From the NCBI GenBank assembly GCA_003164675.1, contig PLTX01000093.1:30636-74128 (forward strand): DNA of 43,493 nt. The letters are read 5' to 3'. The position numbers were made by a program, and so were the translations under genes. The notes beneath the pieces were generated by a model. The model searched no databases and was not told the DNA's origin. It saw only the letters and a list, made by a program, of their open reading frames with translations. Of the stretch, positions 33,562 to 43,213 are shown piece after piece. The first letter of the stretch is position 1; the number at the start of each line of letters is the position of its first letter. Source of the DNA: Verrucomicrobiota bacterium. Lineage in GTDB: Bacteria; Verrucomicrobiota; Verrucomicrobiia; Palsa-1439.

Positions 33562-35667
33562 ATGCTGAAGACCCGCATTTACTACCAGGTAAAGCCCTAT
33601 CTCCCGTGGCGTTTCCGGATGGGGCTGCGGCGGATATTTGCCCGGCGAACGTTGCGGGCCAACAAGGATGTGTGGCCCATCAACCCCGCCGCCGCCCAAC
33701 CACCTAGGAACTGGCCCGGCTGGCCGGGCGGGAAGAAATTCGCCCTGGTACTCACGCATGACGTGGAAGGCCCCCGGGGGATCGGCAACATCCATCAGTT
33801 GGTGGCGCTCGAGATGAAACTCGGGTTCCGGTCGTCGTTCAATTTCATTCCGGAAGGCGAAGTCAGTATTCCGCGGGAAGTGCGCGCCGAGCTGGTTCGG
33901 AAGGGTTTTGAGGTGGGGGTGCATGACCTTCAGCACGACGGGAAACTGTTTCAGGATCGTGCGGATTTTGCCCGGAAGGCCAAACGCATCAACTCCTACC
34001 TGGGCGAGTGGGGCTCCAGCGGGTTCCGCTCGGCGTTCATGCACCACAATCTCAATTGGGTCCACGACCTGGAAATCCTGTATGATTCGTCCACGTTCGA
34101 TAGCGACCCGTTTGAACCACAGCCGGATGGCGTCAACACGATCTTTCCGTTCTGGATGCCAGGGGCGACGGGACGAGGATATGTGGAGTTGCCCTACACC
34201 TTGCCCCAGGACTCCACGCTGTTCCTGCTCCTGAAGGAATCGTCACCCGAGATCTGGAAGAGGAAACTCGATTGGATCGTCGAGTGCGGTGGCATGGCGC
34301 TGGTGAACGTGCACCCGGATTATATCAACTTCGACAAAGCCACCAACAGCGCCGCAAGCTTTCCGTACACGCATTATCAGGAGTTCCTGGAATACGTCCA
34401 GGAGAAGTACGCGAATCTCTACTGGCATGCGCTGCCCCGCGACGTGGCGAAATTCTGCGAGGTTCTCCGACCCGAGAGGCGGATGGCATCCGGCCGTCGG
34501 GTGTGCATGCTCACCCACTCGATTTATGAGAGTGACAACCGTGTGATGCGCTATGCGGAGGCATTGGCGGAGCGAGGTGACGAGGTCGACGTGTTGTGCG
34601 TGAAGCGGGACCGTAACCAACCGGACACCGAAACCATCAACCAGGTCCACGTTCACCGCGTCCTGCGACGATCCAGCAAGCGTGCCAGGGGCCAAATAGC
34701 CTATCTGCTGCCGCTTCTCCGATTCTGGTTCAAGTCCACCGTGTCGTTGACTTGGAAAAACCTGAAACGTCGGTACGACCTGATCCATGTTCATAACGTG
34801 CCCGATTTCCTGGTGTTTGCCGCCTGGGGTGCCAAGCTGACGGGAGCGAAGGTGATTCTGGATATTCACGATATCGTGCCGGAGTTTTATGGCAGCAAGT
34901 TCGGCAAGCAGGAGGACACGCGAGCGGTCCATATGCTGAAATGGATGGAACGCAAGTCGGCGGGATACGCGGACCACGTGATCATTGCCAACCACCTGTG
35001 GCTCGACAAGTACGCACAACGGACCCGCGCCCACGGCAAATGCTCCGTTTTGATCAACTACGTAGACCCGCGGATCTTTCAGCCTCGTCCTCGGACGCGG
35101 CACGACGGCAAGCAGATCATTCTGTTTCCCGGCGGCCTGCAATGGCATCAGGGATTGGATATCGCCATCCGCGCCATGCCCAAGATCAGCGCCCGGATGC
35201 CCCGGGCCGAACTGCACATTTACGGTGAGGGCAATATGAAGGACGGTTTGGTGGCGCTGGCCCAGGAATTGGGGTTGAACGGGCATGTCAGCTTTTTCGA
35301 TCCGTTGCCGTTACGCCAGATCACCGAGATCATGGCCAACGCCGACATCGGCGTGGTCCCCAAACGAGCGGATTCATTCGGCAACGAAGCCTTCAGCACG
35401 AAGATCATGGAGTTCATGTCCCTGCAAGTGCCCGTCGTGGTGTCGAGCACCAAGATCGATCACTATTATTTCGATGATTCCGGTGTGCGCTTTTTCGAAT
35501 CCGGCAATCCGGACGCACTCGCCGACGCCGTGTGTGAAGTGTTGCGCAACCAGGAGTTGCGTCAGCAAATGGTGGGGCGGGCGTCCGAACACGTGGCCCG
35601 CAACGACTGGGTAACCGCGAAGGTGGAATACCTGAAGCTGGTGGATGGCTTGTGTGTTGAGAAGTAG
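33562..35667 (+). CDS. Polysaccharide deacetylase-glycosyltransferase fusion
   Basis: 701 aa with two enzymes in one chain. Residues about 55-300 form a NodB-like carbohydrate esterase with metal triad D67 (VLTHDVEG) and H121/H125 (GVHDLQHDG), plus VNVHPDY. Residues about 312-700 form a GT4 glycosyltransferase: RRVCMLTHSIYESDNRVMRYAEAL, HVHNVPDFLVF, FPGGLQWHQGLDIAIRAM, and the E-x7-E motif in NEAFSTKIMEFMS. ATG 33562 is chosen because the upstream open frame to 33493 is not family-like. Both catalytic sets look complete. Coupling sugar addition to deacetylation of the same glycan is inferred. Confidence 0.88.
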   Translation: MLKTRIYYQVKPYLPWRFRMGLRRIFARRTLRANKDVWPINPAAAQPPRNWPGWPGGKKFALVLTHDVEGPRGIGNIHQLVALEMKLGFRSSFNFIPEGEVSIPREVRAELVRKGFEVGVHDLQHDGKLFQDRADFARKAKRINSYLGEWGSSGFRSAFMHHNLNWVHDLEILYDSSTFDSDPFEPQPDGVNTIFPFWMPGATGRGYVELPYTLPQDSTLFLLLKESSPEIWKRKLDWIVECGGMALVNVHPDYINFDKATNSAASFPYTHYQEFLEYVQEKYANLYWHALPRDVAKFCEVLRPERRMASGRRVCMLTHSIYESDNRVMRYAEALAERGDEVDVLCVKRDRNQPDTETINQVHVHRVLRRSSKRARGQIAYLLPLLRFWFKSTVSLTWKNLKRRYDLIHVHNVPDFLVFAAWGAKLTGAKVILDIHDIVPEFYGSKFGKQEDTRAVHMLKWMERKSAGYADHVIIANHLWLDKYAQRTRAHGKCSVLINYVDPRIFQPRPRTRHDGKQIILFPGGLQWHQGLDIAIRAMPKISARMPRAELHIYGEGNMKDGLVALAQELGLNGHVSFFDPLPLRQITEIMANADIGVVPKRADSFGNEAFSTKIMEFMSLQVPVVVSSTKIDHYYFDDSGVRFFESGNPDALADAVCEVLRNQELRQQMVGRASEHVARNDWVTAKVEYLKLVDGLCVEK

Positions 35668-35810
35668 GGCAAGCAGTCCATCGGTCAGTGGAATGGACGA
35701 CGGTGAGCCAGCGTGGGCACAACCCCGCCGCTGCGTGATTCTGCAAGCGCGGACGGACCGGTTGGGCGGTTCGACAGTCAATCCCTCGGAATTCCTCGTG
35801 CGCCGGTAGT

Positions 35811-36707
35811 ATGCGCCTCGACCGTCTCATAACCTTGGGCCTCGTCCAGCCGATTCATCGGGCGGTTTCGGGGCCGAGGCGCGCCCAGTTGCCGATCCTC
35901 ATGTATCACAGCATTTCCGACGGTGCGGAAGACGCCGTATCGCCCTACTATCGCACCGCCACCCGCCCGGCGGTCTTCGCGCAACACATGGCCCTGTTGC
36001 GCGCCGAGGGTTATCGGGTGGTAAGTTTGCAGACCGGGTTGCGCGAGTTTCGTTCCGGGTCCAGCGACAACGGGAAAACCGTGGTGCTGACGTTCGACGA
36101 CGGTTTGCGCGATTTCTACACCAGCGCCTTTCCCATCCTACGGGAACACGGACAGACTGCCTCGGTCTTTTTGCCGACCGCGTTTATTGGAGATCAGCCC
36201 GGTCATTTTAAGGGCCAGGAATGCATGACGTGGAGTGAAGCACGGGAGCTGCACGAGGCGGGAATCGAGATCGGGTCTCACACGGTAAATCATCCCCGGC
36301 TCTACGAACTTGGGTTTGCCGACATCCGCGCGGAACTGGCGAATTCGAAGGCGGTGATTGAGGACAGACTCGGCAGCGCGGTCGTCTCGTTCGCGTATCC
36401 GTACGCGTTTCCCGTCGCCGACCGGTCGTTTGTGCGGGCGTTCGGTGATGTCGTCGCGCAGACGGGCTACCGCTACTGTGTGACCACCGCACTGGGGTGC
36501 GTGAAACCCGGCGACGACGCTTATCGTTTGAAGCGGCTGCCGGTCAATTCCTCCGATGACCCCGCATTGTTCCGGGCGAAACTGGAAGGCTGCTACGATT
36601 GGCTGGAGATACCGCAACGCGCGTTCAAGAGGTGGAAGCTGCGGTTCCTTGATTCCGGAAGGCGGTCCAACAGTTTTTCGGACTCCATGGGAGCCTCGCT
36701 GAACTAG
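35811..36707 (+). CDS. Polysaccharide deacetylase (NodB family)
   Basis: Predicted metal-dependent de-N-acetylase or esterase acting on the exopolysaccharide. 298 aa. TFDDG at 94-98 and SHTVNHP at 156-162 supply the Asp-His-His metal site; LPILMYHSI near residue 27 and FAYPYAFPV are typical of the group. No signal peptide is seen, so it may work on lipid-linked intermediates inside the cell. The start has no obvious ribosome-binding site. It lies 143 bp after the fusion gene, and that spacer shows nothing definite. Confidence 0.92.
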   Translation: MRLDRLITLGLVQPIHRAVSGPRRAQLPILMYHSISDGAEDAVSPYYRTATRPAVFAQHMALLRAEGYRVVSLQTGLREFRSGSSDNGKTVVLTFDDGLRDFYTSAFPILREHGQTASVFLPTAFIGDQPGHFKGQECMTWSEARELHEAGIEIGSHTVNHPRLYELGFADIRAELANSKAVIEDRLGSAVVSFAYPYAFPVADRSFVRAFGDVVAQTGYRYCVTTALGCVKPGDDAYRLKRLPVNSSDDPALFRAKLEGCYDWLEIPQRAFKRWKLRFLDSGRRSNSFSDSMGASLN

Positions 36708-36713
36708 GACCGG

Positions 36714-37601
36714 GTGATCGGCGTGACCCCCAGCTATATCATCATCACTCCCGCGCGCAACGAGGGGCAAAATCTCCAGACCACAATTGATTCCGTGGTC
36801 GCGCAGACCCTGAGACCGCGAACGTGGGTCATTGTCGATGACGGTTCCACGGACAACACGGGCAAACTCATCGACGCGGCCGCACAGCAGCATTCCTGGA
36901 TCAAGGTCGTCCACCGTCCGGACCGCGGGTTTCGGAAACAAGGGGGTGGAGTCATGGAAACCTTCCACGACGGCTTCAAGCTGGTGGCCAGCGAGTCGTG
37001 GGATTTTCTGGTCAAACTGGATGGGGACCTTTCGTTCGACCCTGATTATTTCGAGAAGTGTCTGGGCCAATTCGCCGATGACCCGAAACTGGGGGTCGGG
37101 GGAGGGAGCATCTATTCCAAGGTCGACGGGATCACGGTGGAGGATTCGCCGGACGATCCCTCGTTTCACGTCCGGGGCGCCACCAAGATTTATCGGCGGG
37201 CAACCTGGGACGCCATTGGCGGTCTGATTCAGGCGCCCGGCTGGGACAGCCTTGATGAACTCAAGGCGAACATGCTCGGGTGGAAAACACGGTCGTTCCG
37301 CGACCTCCGCCTGTTCCAGCATCGGGGAACCGGGGCGGTGGATGGAACCTGGAAAACCTCGGTCAAGAACGGACGCGCCAATTACGTGGTCGGTTATCAC
37401 CCGTTGTTCATGGTTTGCAAGTGCGTGCGACGTCTGCTCGAACGGCCGTACGGCGTGGTCGGGGCAGGCCTCTTGTACGGCTACCTGTCGGGATATTTCT
37501 CGAGTACGAAGCGGATTCGCGAGGCGAACGTGATCAGTTATGTCCGGCGCGAGCAGATGCGGCGGCTGTTTTTTCGCGAAAGCATCTGGGCGCAAAAATA
37601 G
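36714..37601 (+). CDS. Family 2 glycosyltransferase
   Basis: Inverting GT-A enzyme adding a sugar to the lipid-linked repeat unit. 295 aa. Motifs: ITPARNEGQNLQTTIDSVV, DDGSTD at 42-47, a DxD-type DGD at 103-105 (LVKLDGDLSFD), and GATKIYRRATWDAIGG. It begins at GTG 36714, 6 bp after the deacetylase stop. The C-terminus has one weak hydrophobic stretch (VVGAGLLYGYLSGYF) that may touch the membrane. Acceptor and donor are unknown. Confidence 0.93.
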   Translation: MIGVTPSYIIITPARNEGQNLQTTIDSVVAQTLRPRTWVIVDDGSTDNTGKLIDAAAQQHSWIKVVHRPDRGFRKQGGGVMETFHDGFKLVASESWDFLVKLDGDLSFDPDYFEKCLGQFADDPKLGVGGGSIYSKVDGITVEDSPDDPSFHVRGATKIYRRATWDAIGGLIQAPGWDSLDELKANMLGWKTRSFRDLRLFQHRGTGAVDGTWKTSVKNGRANYVVGYHPLFMVCKCVRRLLERPYGVVGAGLLYGYLSGYFSSTKRIREANVISYVRREQMRRLFFRESIWAQK

Positions 37602-37613
37602 GCGATTGCCCGT

Positions 37614-39512
37614 ATGTGCGGCATTTCGGGAAAATTTATTTATCGCGAGGACGCCAGCGTTGACGCCGGGTTGATGCGACGCATGACCCGTCTTCTGGCC
37701 CACCGCGGCCCGGACGGGGATGGGCATTACATCCAGGGAAGTGTCGGTCTGGGACATCGGCGGCTCTCCATCATTGACCTGAGCACGGGAGGCCAGCCCC
37801 TCGCGAACGAGGACGACACGGTCTGGATTGTTTTCAACGGCGAGATTTACAACTTCCAGGAGCTCCGGGAGCGGCTGGTCAAGCGGGGGCATGTGTTTCG
37901 CACGAAGTCCGACACGGAAGTCATCGTTCATCTGTACGAGGACCACGGTCCCGAGTGCGTCCAGCAGTTGCGCGGGATGTTTGCCTTCGCCATTTGGGAC
38001 ACGAAGCGACGCCGCCTGTTCGTGGCGCGCGACCGCGTGGGCATCAAGCCGCTGTACTATTTCGACGACGGCCGCGCCTTGTGGTTCGCCTCGGAGTTGA
38101 AAGCCATCCTTGCCGATCCATCCGTTCGCCGAGAGGTGAACGTGACGGCGATTCGAAAGTTTCTGGCGTTCCACTACCTGCCGGGAGAAGAAACGCTGTT
38201 TCAGGGGATGTGCAAGCTCCTGCCTGGCCACTATCTGATCGCCGAGGCGTCGGGTGTCACCACGCATCAGTATTGGGATCTTCATTTTCCCGAGCAACGC
38301 CCGACGATGTCCTTCGACGAGGCCGTCCACCAACTTCGCGACCTGCTGGGCGCGACCGTGCGCGACCACATGATCGCGGACGTGCCGGTGGGAGTCCTGC
38401 TCAGCGGCGGGGTTGATTCGTCCGCTATCACCAGTCTGGCGGTTCAAGCGACGGGCAAGCAGATCAAGACGTTCACCGTCGGCTTTGATGGCACCGAGGT
38501 CGTCGATGAACGGCCGTTCGCACGAATGGCCGCCGAGAGGTTCGGCACCGACCACTACGACATCAGCATCTCGGCGGACGACTTCTGGGATTTTCTACCG
38601 TCATATGTGTGGCACATGGAAGACCCGGTGTGTGAGCCGCCGGCTGTGGCGTTGTATTACGTTTCCAAACTCGCTCGTGATCACGTCAAAGTGTTGTTGT
38701 CGGGCGAGGGTGGCGATGAGGCCTTCGCAGGGTACCCGAATTATCCCAACATGCTGAAACTGGACCGCATCCGCGCGGCTCTGGGGCCACTGGCCCGGCC
38801 GGTCGGCGGTGTGGCCGCCCGTGCGGGCGTGTGGCTGGGAAACGAGCGGGCGCACCGATACGGGACGGCGCTGGGGCGTCCGTTGGCCGACTGCTACTAC
38901 AGCCGCACATCGGGTCCGACGGCCTTCTTCCAACAGCAGGCAAACAAGTTCTTCACGCCGGAGTTCCTGAGTACCAGCCGGTCTCTCGCTCCGGCCCGGG
39001 AGATCGCGGACTTGTTGAAGCCCGCGGGTAAATGGGGCCTGCTCGACCAGATGTTGTACGTCGACACCAAGACGTGGCTGCCGGACGATCTCCTCGTGAA
39101 GGCGGACAAGATGACCATGGCCAATTCCGTCGAATTGCGCGTGCCGCTGCTGGACCATGTGGTGATGGAATTTGCGGCGTCTCTTCCTCCCGATTTCAAG
39201 GTGGGCGAGGGGGACACGAAGCGGGTGCTCAAGGCCACATTTGCCAAATTGCTGCCGGAAGAAGTTCTGAAACGGAAAAAAGCCGGGTTTCCGGTTCCGT
39301 ACGGTATGTGGCTGCGCAACGGGCTCAAGGGACGGGTGGAAGACATCCTGCTTTCGGATCGGGCGGCATCGCGCGGCTATTTTCAGAAGCGCGAGGTCAA
39401 CCGCCTGCTACAGGCGGATTCGCGGTCCGGCCGGTTCGGCAAAGAGATCTTTTCGCTGTTGGTGGTCGAGTTGTGGCATCAGGCGTTTGTGGACGGTGGC
39501 CGGGCGATCTGA
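37614..39512 (+). CDS. AsnB-like class II glutamine amidotransferase
   Basis: 632 aa, asparagine-synthetase type. The start is fixed because Cys2 must become the N-terminal nucleophile: MCGISGKF. The glutaminase domain has RGPDGDGHY, GLGHRRLSIIDLS and FNGEIYNFQELRERL; the synthetase domain has the PP-loop SGGVDSS at 264-270 and LLSGEGGDEAFAGYPNY, plus VKADKMTMANSVELRVPLLD. Such proteins in exopolysaccharide loci probably amidate a sugar acid or peptide substituent rather than make free asparagine. It lies 12 bp after the GT2 gene. Confidence 0.93.
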   Translation: MCGISGKFIYREDASVDAGLMRRMTRLLAHRGPDGDGHYIQGSVGLGHRRLSIIDLSTGGQPLANEDDTVWIVFNGEIYNFQELRERLVKRGHVFRTKSDTEVIVHLYEDHGPECVQQLRGMFAFAIWDTKRRRLFVARDRVGIKPLYYFDDGRALWFASELKAILADPSVRREVNVTAIRKFLAFHYLPGEETLFQGMCKLLPGHYLIAEASGVTTHQYWDLHFPEQRPTMSFDEAVHQLRDLLGATVRDHMIADVPVGVLLSGGVDSSAITSLAVQATGKQIKTFTVGFDGTEVVDERPFARMAAERFGTDHYDISISADDFWDFLPSYVWHMEDPVCEPPAVALYYVSKLARDHVKVLLSGEGGDEAFAGYPNYPNMLKLDRIRAALGPLARPVGGVAARAGVWLGNERAHRYGTALGRPLADCYYSRTSGPTAFFQQQANKFFTPEFLSTSRSLAPAREIADLLKPAGKWGLLDQMLYVDTKTWLPDDLLVKADKMTMANSVELRVPLLDHVVMEFAASLPPDFKVGEGDTKRVLKATFAKLLPEEVLKRKKAGFPVPYGMWLRNGLKGRVEDILLSDRAASRGYFQKREVNRLLQADSRSGRFGKEIFSLLVVELWHQAFVDGGRAI

Positions 39513-39540
39513 TTTCACCCGGGAAGAGGCACGTCAGCAG

Positions 39541-40764
39541 ATGAATCGGGAAGGCAAACCAGTGCGGGTCCTGTACAGTTTCCCGCTCAAACTTGGGGCG
39601 GGCAGAATCTGCACCACCGCATGGTATCAGGTGGATGGACTGGCATCTGCCGGTGCCGAAGTCACGGTTTTTCCCGCATCCATTATTCGTCCGCTCCCGG
39701 CTAACGTGAAGGTCAAGCCGACGTTGGCCCGGGGCAAACTCCGGGTGCCGCACAAATTGCTGGGCCGGATGGCCTATGCCAGTTTGCACGACGGGATCGT
39801 GGCGCGACGAATTGAAAAGATGGCCGGCCAAATCGACATCATCCACGCCTGGCCATTGGGGTCGGTGGAAACACTCCGCACCGCGGCGCGCTTGGGGATC
39901 CCGACGGTGTTGGAGCGGTGCAATGCGCACACCCGGTTTGCGTACGAAGTCGTGCGGCAAGAATGTGATCGCCTCGGCGTGCCCCTGCCGGCCGACCACG
40001 AGCACGCGTACAACGCCGAATTGCTCGCCAGGGAAGAGGAGGAATACCGGCTCGCGTTCCGGCTCTTGTGCCCCTCGGATTTCGTGGTGAAAACATTCCT
40101 CGACCAGGGGTTTTCCCGTGAGAAGCTGGTCCGCCACATTTACGGATTCGATGAGACCGTGTTTCATCCCGACGCCAAGCCTCGGGAGCCGAAGCGCGGG
40201 TTGACAATGCTGTCGGTGGGCGTCTGCGCCGTCCGGAAGGGACTCCATTACGCGCTGGAAGCGTGGCTGCAATCTCCCGCGTCCCGCGAGGGCGAGTTCC
40301 TGATCGCCGGCGAATTCCTCCCCGCCTACCAGCAAAAGCTTTCGGCCATGCTGGCCCATCCGAGTGTAAAGGTGCTCGGCCATCGTCGTGACGTGCCCGA
40401 ACTCATGCGGAACAGCGATCTGCTTGTCCTTCCCAGCATTGAGGAGGGATTCGGCCTGGTTTGCACCGAGGCGATGGGCAGCGGCTGCGTCCCCTTGGTT
40501 TCGGAGGCGTGCACCGATATTTGCCGGCACATGGAAAACGCCCTGGTCCATCGCGTCGGCGACGTCGCTGCCCTGACCCAACACATCACCATGGTCGACA
40601 AAGACCGCGCGCTCCTGGCGAAATTACGCGCACAAGGTTTGCGGACCGCGCCGGGGGTCACCTGGACAGCGGCGGGGATAAAATTGTTGGACGTGTACCA
40701 TGATATTCTGGCGGGGAGACGCTCCGCCGCCGCAGTAAACGACGGTGTTGTCGCGACCGTTTGA
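39541..40764 (+). CDS. Family 4 glycosyltransferase
   Basis: GT-B retaining glycosyltransferase, 407 aa from ATG 39541; an in-frame GTG upstream overlaps asnB and is less likely. N-terminal acceptor domain (VRVLYSFPLKLGAGRICTTA), linker, and C-terminal donor domain with SVGVCAVRKGLHYALEAW and the E-x7-E motif within IEEGFGLVCTEAMGSGCVP. It lacks a signal or membrane helix. It is packed 28 bp after the amidotransferase and 16 bp before the ligase-like gene. Confidence 0.93.
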   Translation: MNREGKPVRVLYSFPLKLGAGRICTTAWYQVDGLASAGAEVTVFPASIIRPLPANVKVKPTLARGKLRVPHKLLGRMAYASLHDGIVARRIEKMAGQIDIIHAWPLGSVETLRTAARLGIPTVLERCNAHTRFAYEVVRQECDRLGVPLPADHEHAYNAELLAREEEEYRLAFRLLCPSDFVVKTFLDQGFSREKLVRHIYGFDETVFHPDAKPREPKRGLTMLSVGVCAVRKGLHYALEAWLQSPASREGEFLIAGEFLPAYQQKLSAMLAHPSVKVLGHRRDVPELMRNSDLLVLPSIEEGFGLVCTEAMGSGCVPLVSEACTDICRHMENALVHRVGDVAALTQHITMVDKDRALLAKLRAQGLRTAPGVTWTAAGIKLLDVYHDILAGRRSAAAVNDGVVATV

Positions 40765-40780
40765 GACCCACACTTCACCC

Positions 40781-42106
40781 ATGAACGCGATTGGTGCATC
40801 CATCCTGGCAATGGTGGTCCTCGTCGTGCTGTTCGGACCACGACGCTGGGCGCTCTTGGCGATGATGGTGGGGGTGGTGTACGTCCCGCAGTCGCAGCAG
40901 GTGGACGTGCTGACCATCAATATGTTTTCGGTCCGTTTTCTGGAACTCGCGGGATTCATTCGCGTCATGTCCCGTCGGGAGTTTTCATTTTCGAAGTTGA
41001 ACAGGATCGATCGTGCTCTGCTGCTCCTGTATGCATTTACCGCCGTCGTGTTTTCGCTGCGCTCCAGCGAAGGCCAGGTGTTTGTGATCGGTACGGCCGT
41101 GGACGCCTGGCTGTGCTACTTCACGTTCCGAGGGCTGGTGGTCGACATGGAGGACTTTCGATGGTTCCTGCAAGCGTTCGTTTTCTTGCTGGCGCCATAC
41201 GCCGTGTTGCTCGTGATTGAGACGTTGACCAAGTACAATGTGTTCTCCCTGCTGGGGGGAGGCATGTACGAGTGGGAACGCCAAGGGAGATTCCGTTGCA
41301 TAGGCAGCTTTCGCCACCCGGATTTGTTGGGTACGCTCGGCGCAAGCTTCCTTCCTCTGTACATCGGGCTGGCGTGTGGGAAGACGGGTCGGATGCGGGC
41401 CATCTTCGCTGTCGGACTGTGTTTGATGATCGTCTGGTCCTCCAACTCTGGCGGGTCGGCGTGCGCTGCTGCTGTTGGCCTGGCGGGCTGGATGTGTTGG
41501 AAAATCCGAACCAACATGCGGTTGATGCGATGGGGAATTGTCGGCACGATCCTGCTGGCAGTCGTATTGATGAAGGCCCCGGTATGGTATTTACTGGCGC
41601 ACATCAGCGGTATTACCGGGGGCGACGGTTACCACCGGTCCTATCTCATGGACGTGTCATTCCGACATCTCAACCAGTGGTGGTTTGACGGCATTCCCTT
41701 CAGCGAAACGATGGACTGGTTTCCCTACAGTCTGATGACCGGGGCGGATATTACCAATCAGTTCATCTCGTTCGGACTCAATGCCGGTGTAGGAGCTGTC
41801 GGGCTGCTGATTCTGCTGTTGGTCCTTGCGTATAGCGCCTTGGGCCGGGCCCTGGGAAGCGTCCGCTCCCACTTTCATGAGTCGAGTGACACCGAATACC
41901 TGTTGTGGGGGTTGGGGGTCATGCTCGCCGTACACATTATCAATTGGTTCGGAATTACGTACTTCGACCAGTTCTATGTAATTTGGTTTATGCAACTGGC
42001 GATGATCTCCAGTGTCACGGAGAATGCCTGGGAAACCGGTCCAGCGCTTGAGATAGATGAAGCGGGAGCCTGGCCCGAAGAAGAGGAAGAGGTCGTCCGA
42101 ACCTGA
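40781..42106 (+). CDS. Polytopic Wzy/O-antigen-ligase-like membrane protein
   Basis: 441 aa with about ten hydrophobic segments, starting MNAIGASILAMVVLVVLFGP. It has the long periplasmic loop between late helices (about residues 265-325, ISGITGGDGYHRSYLMDVSF) typical of Wzy polymerases and WaaL-type ligases, and an acidic C-terminal tail (EEEEE). Sequence in these families is poorly conserved, so the assignment rests on topology and context. It would polymerise lipid-linked repeats or attach the chain to its anchor. ATG 40781 is preferred over GTG 40745, which overlaps the previous gene. Confidence 0.8.
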   Translation: MNAIGASILAMVVLVVLFGPRRWALLAMMVGVVYVPQSQQVDVLTINMFSVRFLELAGFIRVMSRREFSFSKLNRIDRALLLLYAFTAVVFSLRSSEGQVFVIGTAVDAWLCYFTFRGLVVDMEDFRWFLQAFVFLLAPYAVLLVIETLTKYNVFSLLGGGMYEWERQGRFRCIGSFRHPDLLGTLGASFLPLYIGLACGKTGRMRAIFAVGLCLMIVWSSNSGGSACAAAVGLAGWMCWKIRTNMRLMRWGIVGTILLAVVLMKAPVWYLLAHISGITGGDGYHRSYLMDVSFRHLNQWWFDGIPFSETMDWFPYSLMTGADITNQFISFGLNAGVGAVGLLILLLVLAYSALGRALGSVRSHFHESSDTEYLLWGLGVMLAVHIINWFGITYFDQFYVIWFMQLAMISSVTENAWETGPALEIDEAGAWPEEEEEVVRT

Positions 42107-42178
42107 AGCGCAGTCCGTAAGCCGACCCGCGGGCCACCAACGCCCCGGAAAGATTTGCCGCATCAATTTCTGGCTAAC

Positions 42179-43090
42179 ATGCTGGTTAGCGCAATAATTC
42201 CGACCTACAACCGTGCTCGAACCATCGAGCGCGCCGTGAACAGTGTGCTTGGGCAGTCCTGGCAACCGATCGAAGTCATTGTAGTTGATGATGGCTCGAC
42301 AGATCAGACGACCGACATCCTGGCACGATACGGCGACCGGATCCGGCTGATTCGCCAGAAAAACGAAGGGCCAAGTGCTGCTAGAAACGCCGGCATCAAG
42401 GCCGCCCGGGGACAGATCATCTCCTTTCTGGACTCGGACGATTCATGGTTGCCGGACAAGGTCGAACGTCAGGTGAAGTTGCTGCAGGCCACTGAATCGC
42501 AGGGAGTGGCATGCTGCGTGTGCAACGCGCGGATGGAGTTCCTGTCCGGGACGAGGTATTCGTTCGCGACGGCGTCGCTCCATCCCAGGCACGAGGAAGG
42601 GATCTGGAGCAACCCGGCTGAGATACTCATCACGCGGTTTCTGTTTTTCAATCAGGTGGTCGCCGTCCGTCGCACGGCGCTGGAGGAGACGGGCTATTTT
42701 CGTCCCGGGATCATGGAGGACTACGATCTGGCGTTGCGGTTGTCGCTGGTGGGCCCATGGGCGTTTATCGCCGATCCGTTGGTGGTGTGGTATGAGCAGA
42801 AGGGGGACAACCTTTCTCGTACGCACAGCCCACGCGAGATAACCGAACGCGCCTTGAAGATTCTTCAGGACATACGCAGTTCACCCCGTTGGGGCTCGCT
42901 CCTGCCCGAACGGCTATTGCGTCAGCGAATCCGGGAGTTGCGACGGCAGATTCTGGCTCAACGCCTGTCAAGGCAGTCAGGTTTGGTGGATCCTTTCCTG
43001 GGAAGATGTTTGCTTGGTTACTTGCGCGTTCAGAGACGCCTCCAATTGGATCTGCGACTTTATCCATCCATGGTAACCCAGGAAGCATGA
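42179..43090 (+). CDS. Family 2 glycosyltransferase
   Basis: GT-A glycosyltransferase, 303 aa. MLVSAIIPTYNRARTIERAV, DDGS at 37-40, NEGPSAARNAG and DSDD at 85-88 are the family's N-terminal set; FRPGIMEDYDLALRLS is the ED-Y acceptor motif. ATG 42179 is chosen for its fit to the family opening; a TTG at 42155 after GGAAAGA would add 8 residues. The C-terminal 60 residues are Arg-rich helices. It follows the Wzy-like gene after 72 bp and is the last complete gene of the locus in view. Confidence 0.93.
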   Translation: MLVSAIIPTYNRARTIERAVNSVLGQSWQPIEVIVVDDGSTDQTTDILARYGDRIRLIRQKNEGPSAARNAGIKAARGQIISFLDSDDSWLPDKVERQVKLLQATESQGVACCVCNARMEFLSGTRYSFATASLHPRHEEGIWSNPAEILITRFLFFNQVVAVRRTALEETGYFRPGIMEDYDLALRLSLVGPWAFIADPLVVWYEQKGDNLSRTHSPREITERALKILQDIRSSPRWGSLLPERLLRQRIRELRRQILAQRLSRQSGLVDPFLGRCLLGYLRVQRRLQLDLRLYPSMVTQEA

Positions 43091-43121
43091 GCCAAGACCT
43101 GTGTCGTAACGAGGTAACGAT

Positions 43122-43151
43122 GACCGCCTTCGACGCGACAATCGCGCGGTC
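43122..43151 (+). terminator. Nested hairpin after the last glycosyltransferase
   Basis: Outer stem GACCGC/GCGGTC (43122-43127, 43146-43151) encloses CGCGA-CAA-TCGCG. No T-run follows, so termination is uncertain. It lies between the GT2 stop and a gene with its own strong ribosome-binding site. Confidence 0.3.
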
Positions 43152-43213
43152 AGTTCATAAACTTGCAATGACCGTGGCAGAATAGGCGGCAAACTTGAGA
43201 GAGAGGATGAGCA

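Noticed and set aside
34243..35286. 347-codon minus-strand open frame
   Set aside because: Antisense to the GT4 part of the fusion gene; no recognisable motif.
36138..38555. 805-codon minus-strand open frame
   Set aside because: Antisense to the deacetylase, GT2 and AsnB genes, all with clear catalytic motifs; such frames arise from the strong third-position GC bias.
39397..40584. 395-codon minus-strand open frame
   Set aside because: Antisense to the AsnB end and the GT4 gene; no domain, composition is that of a shadow frame.
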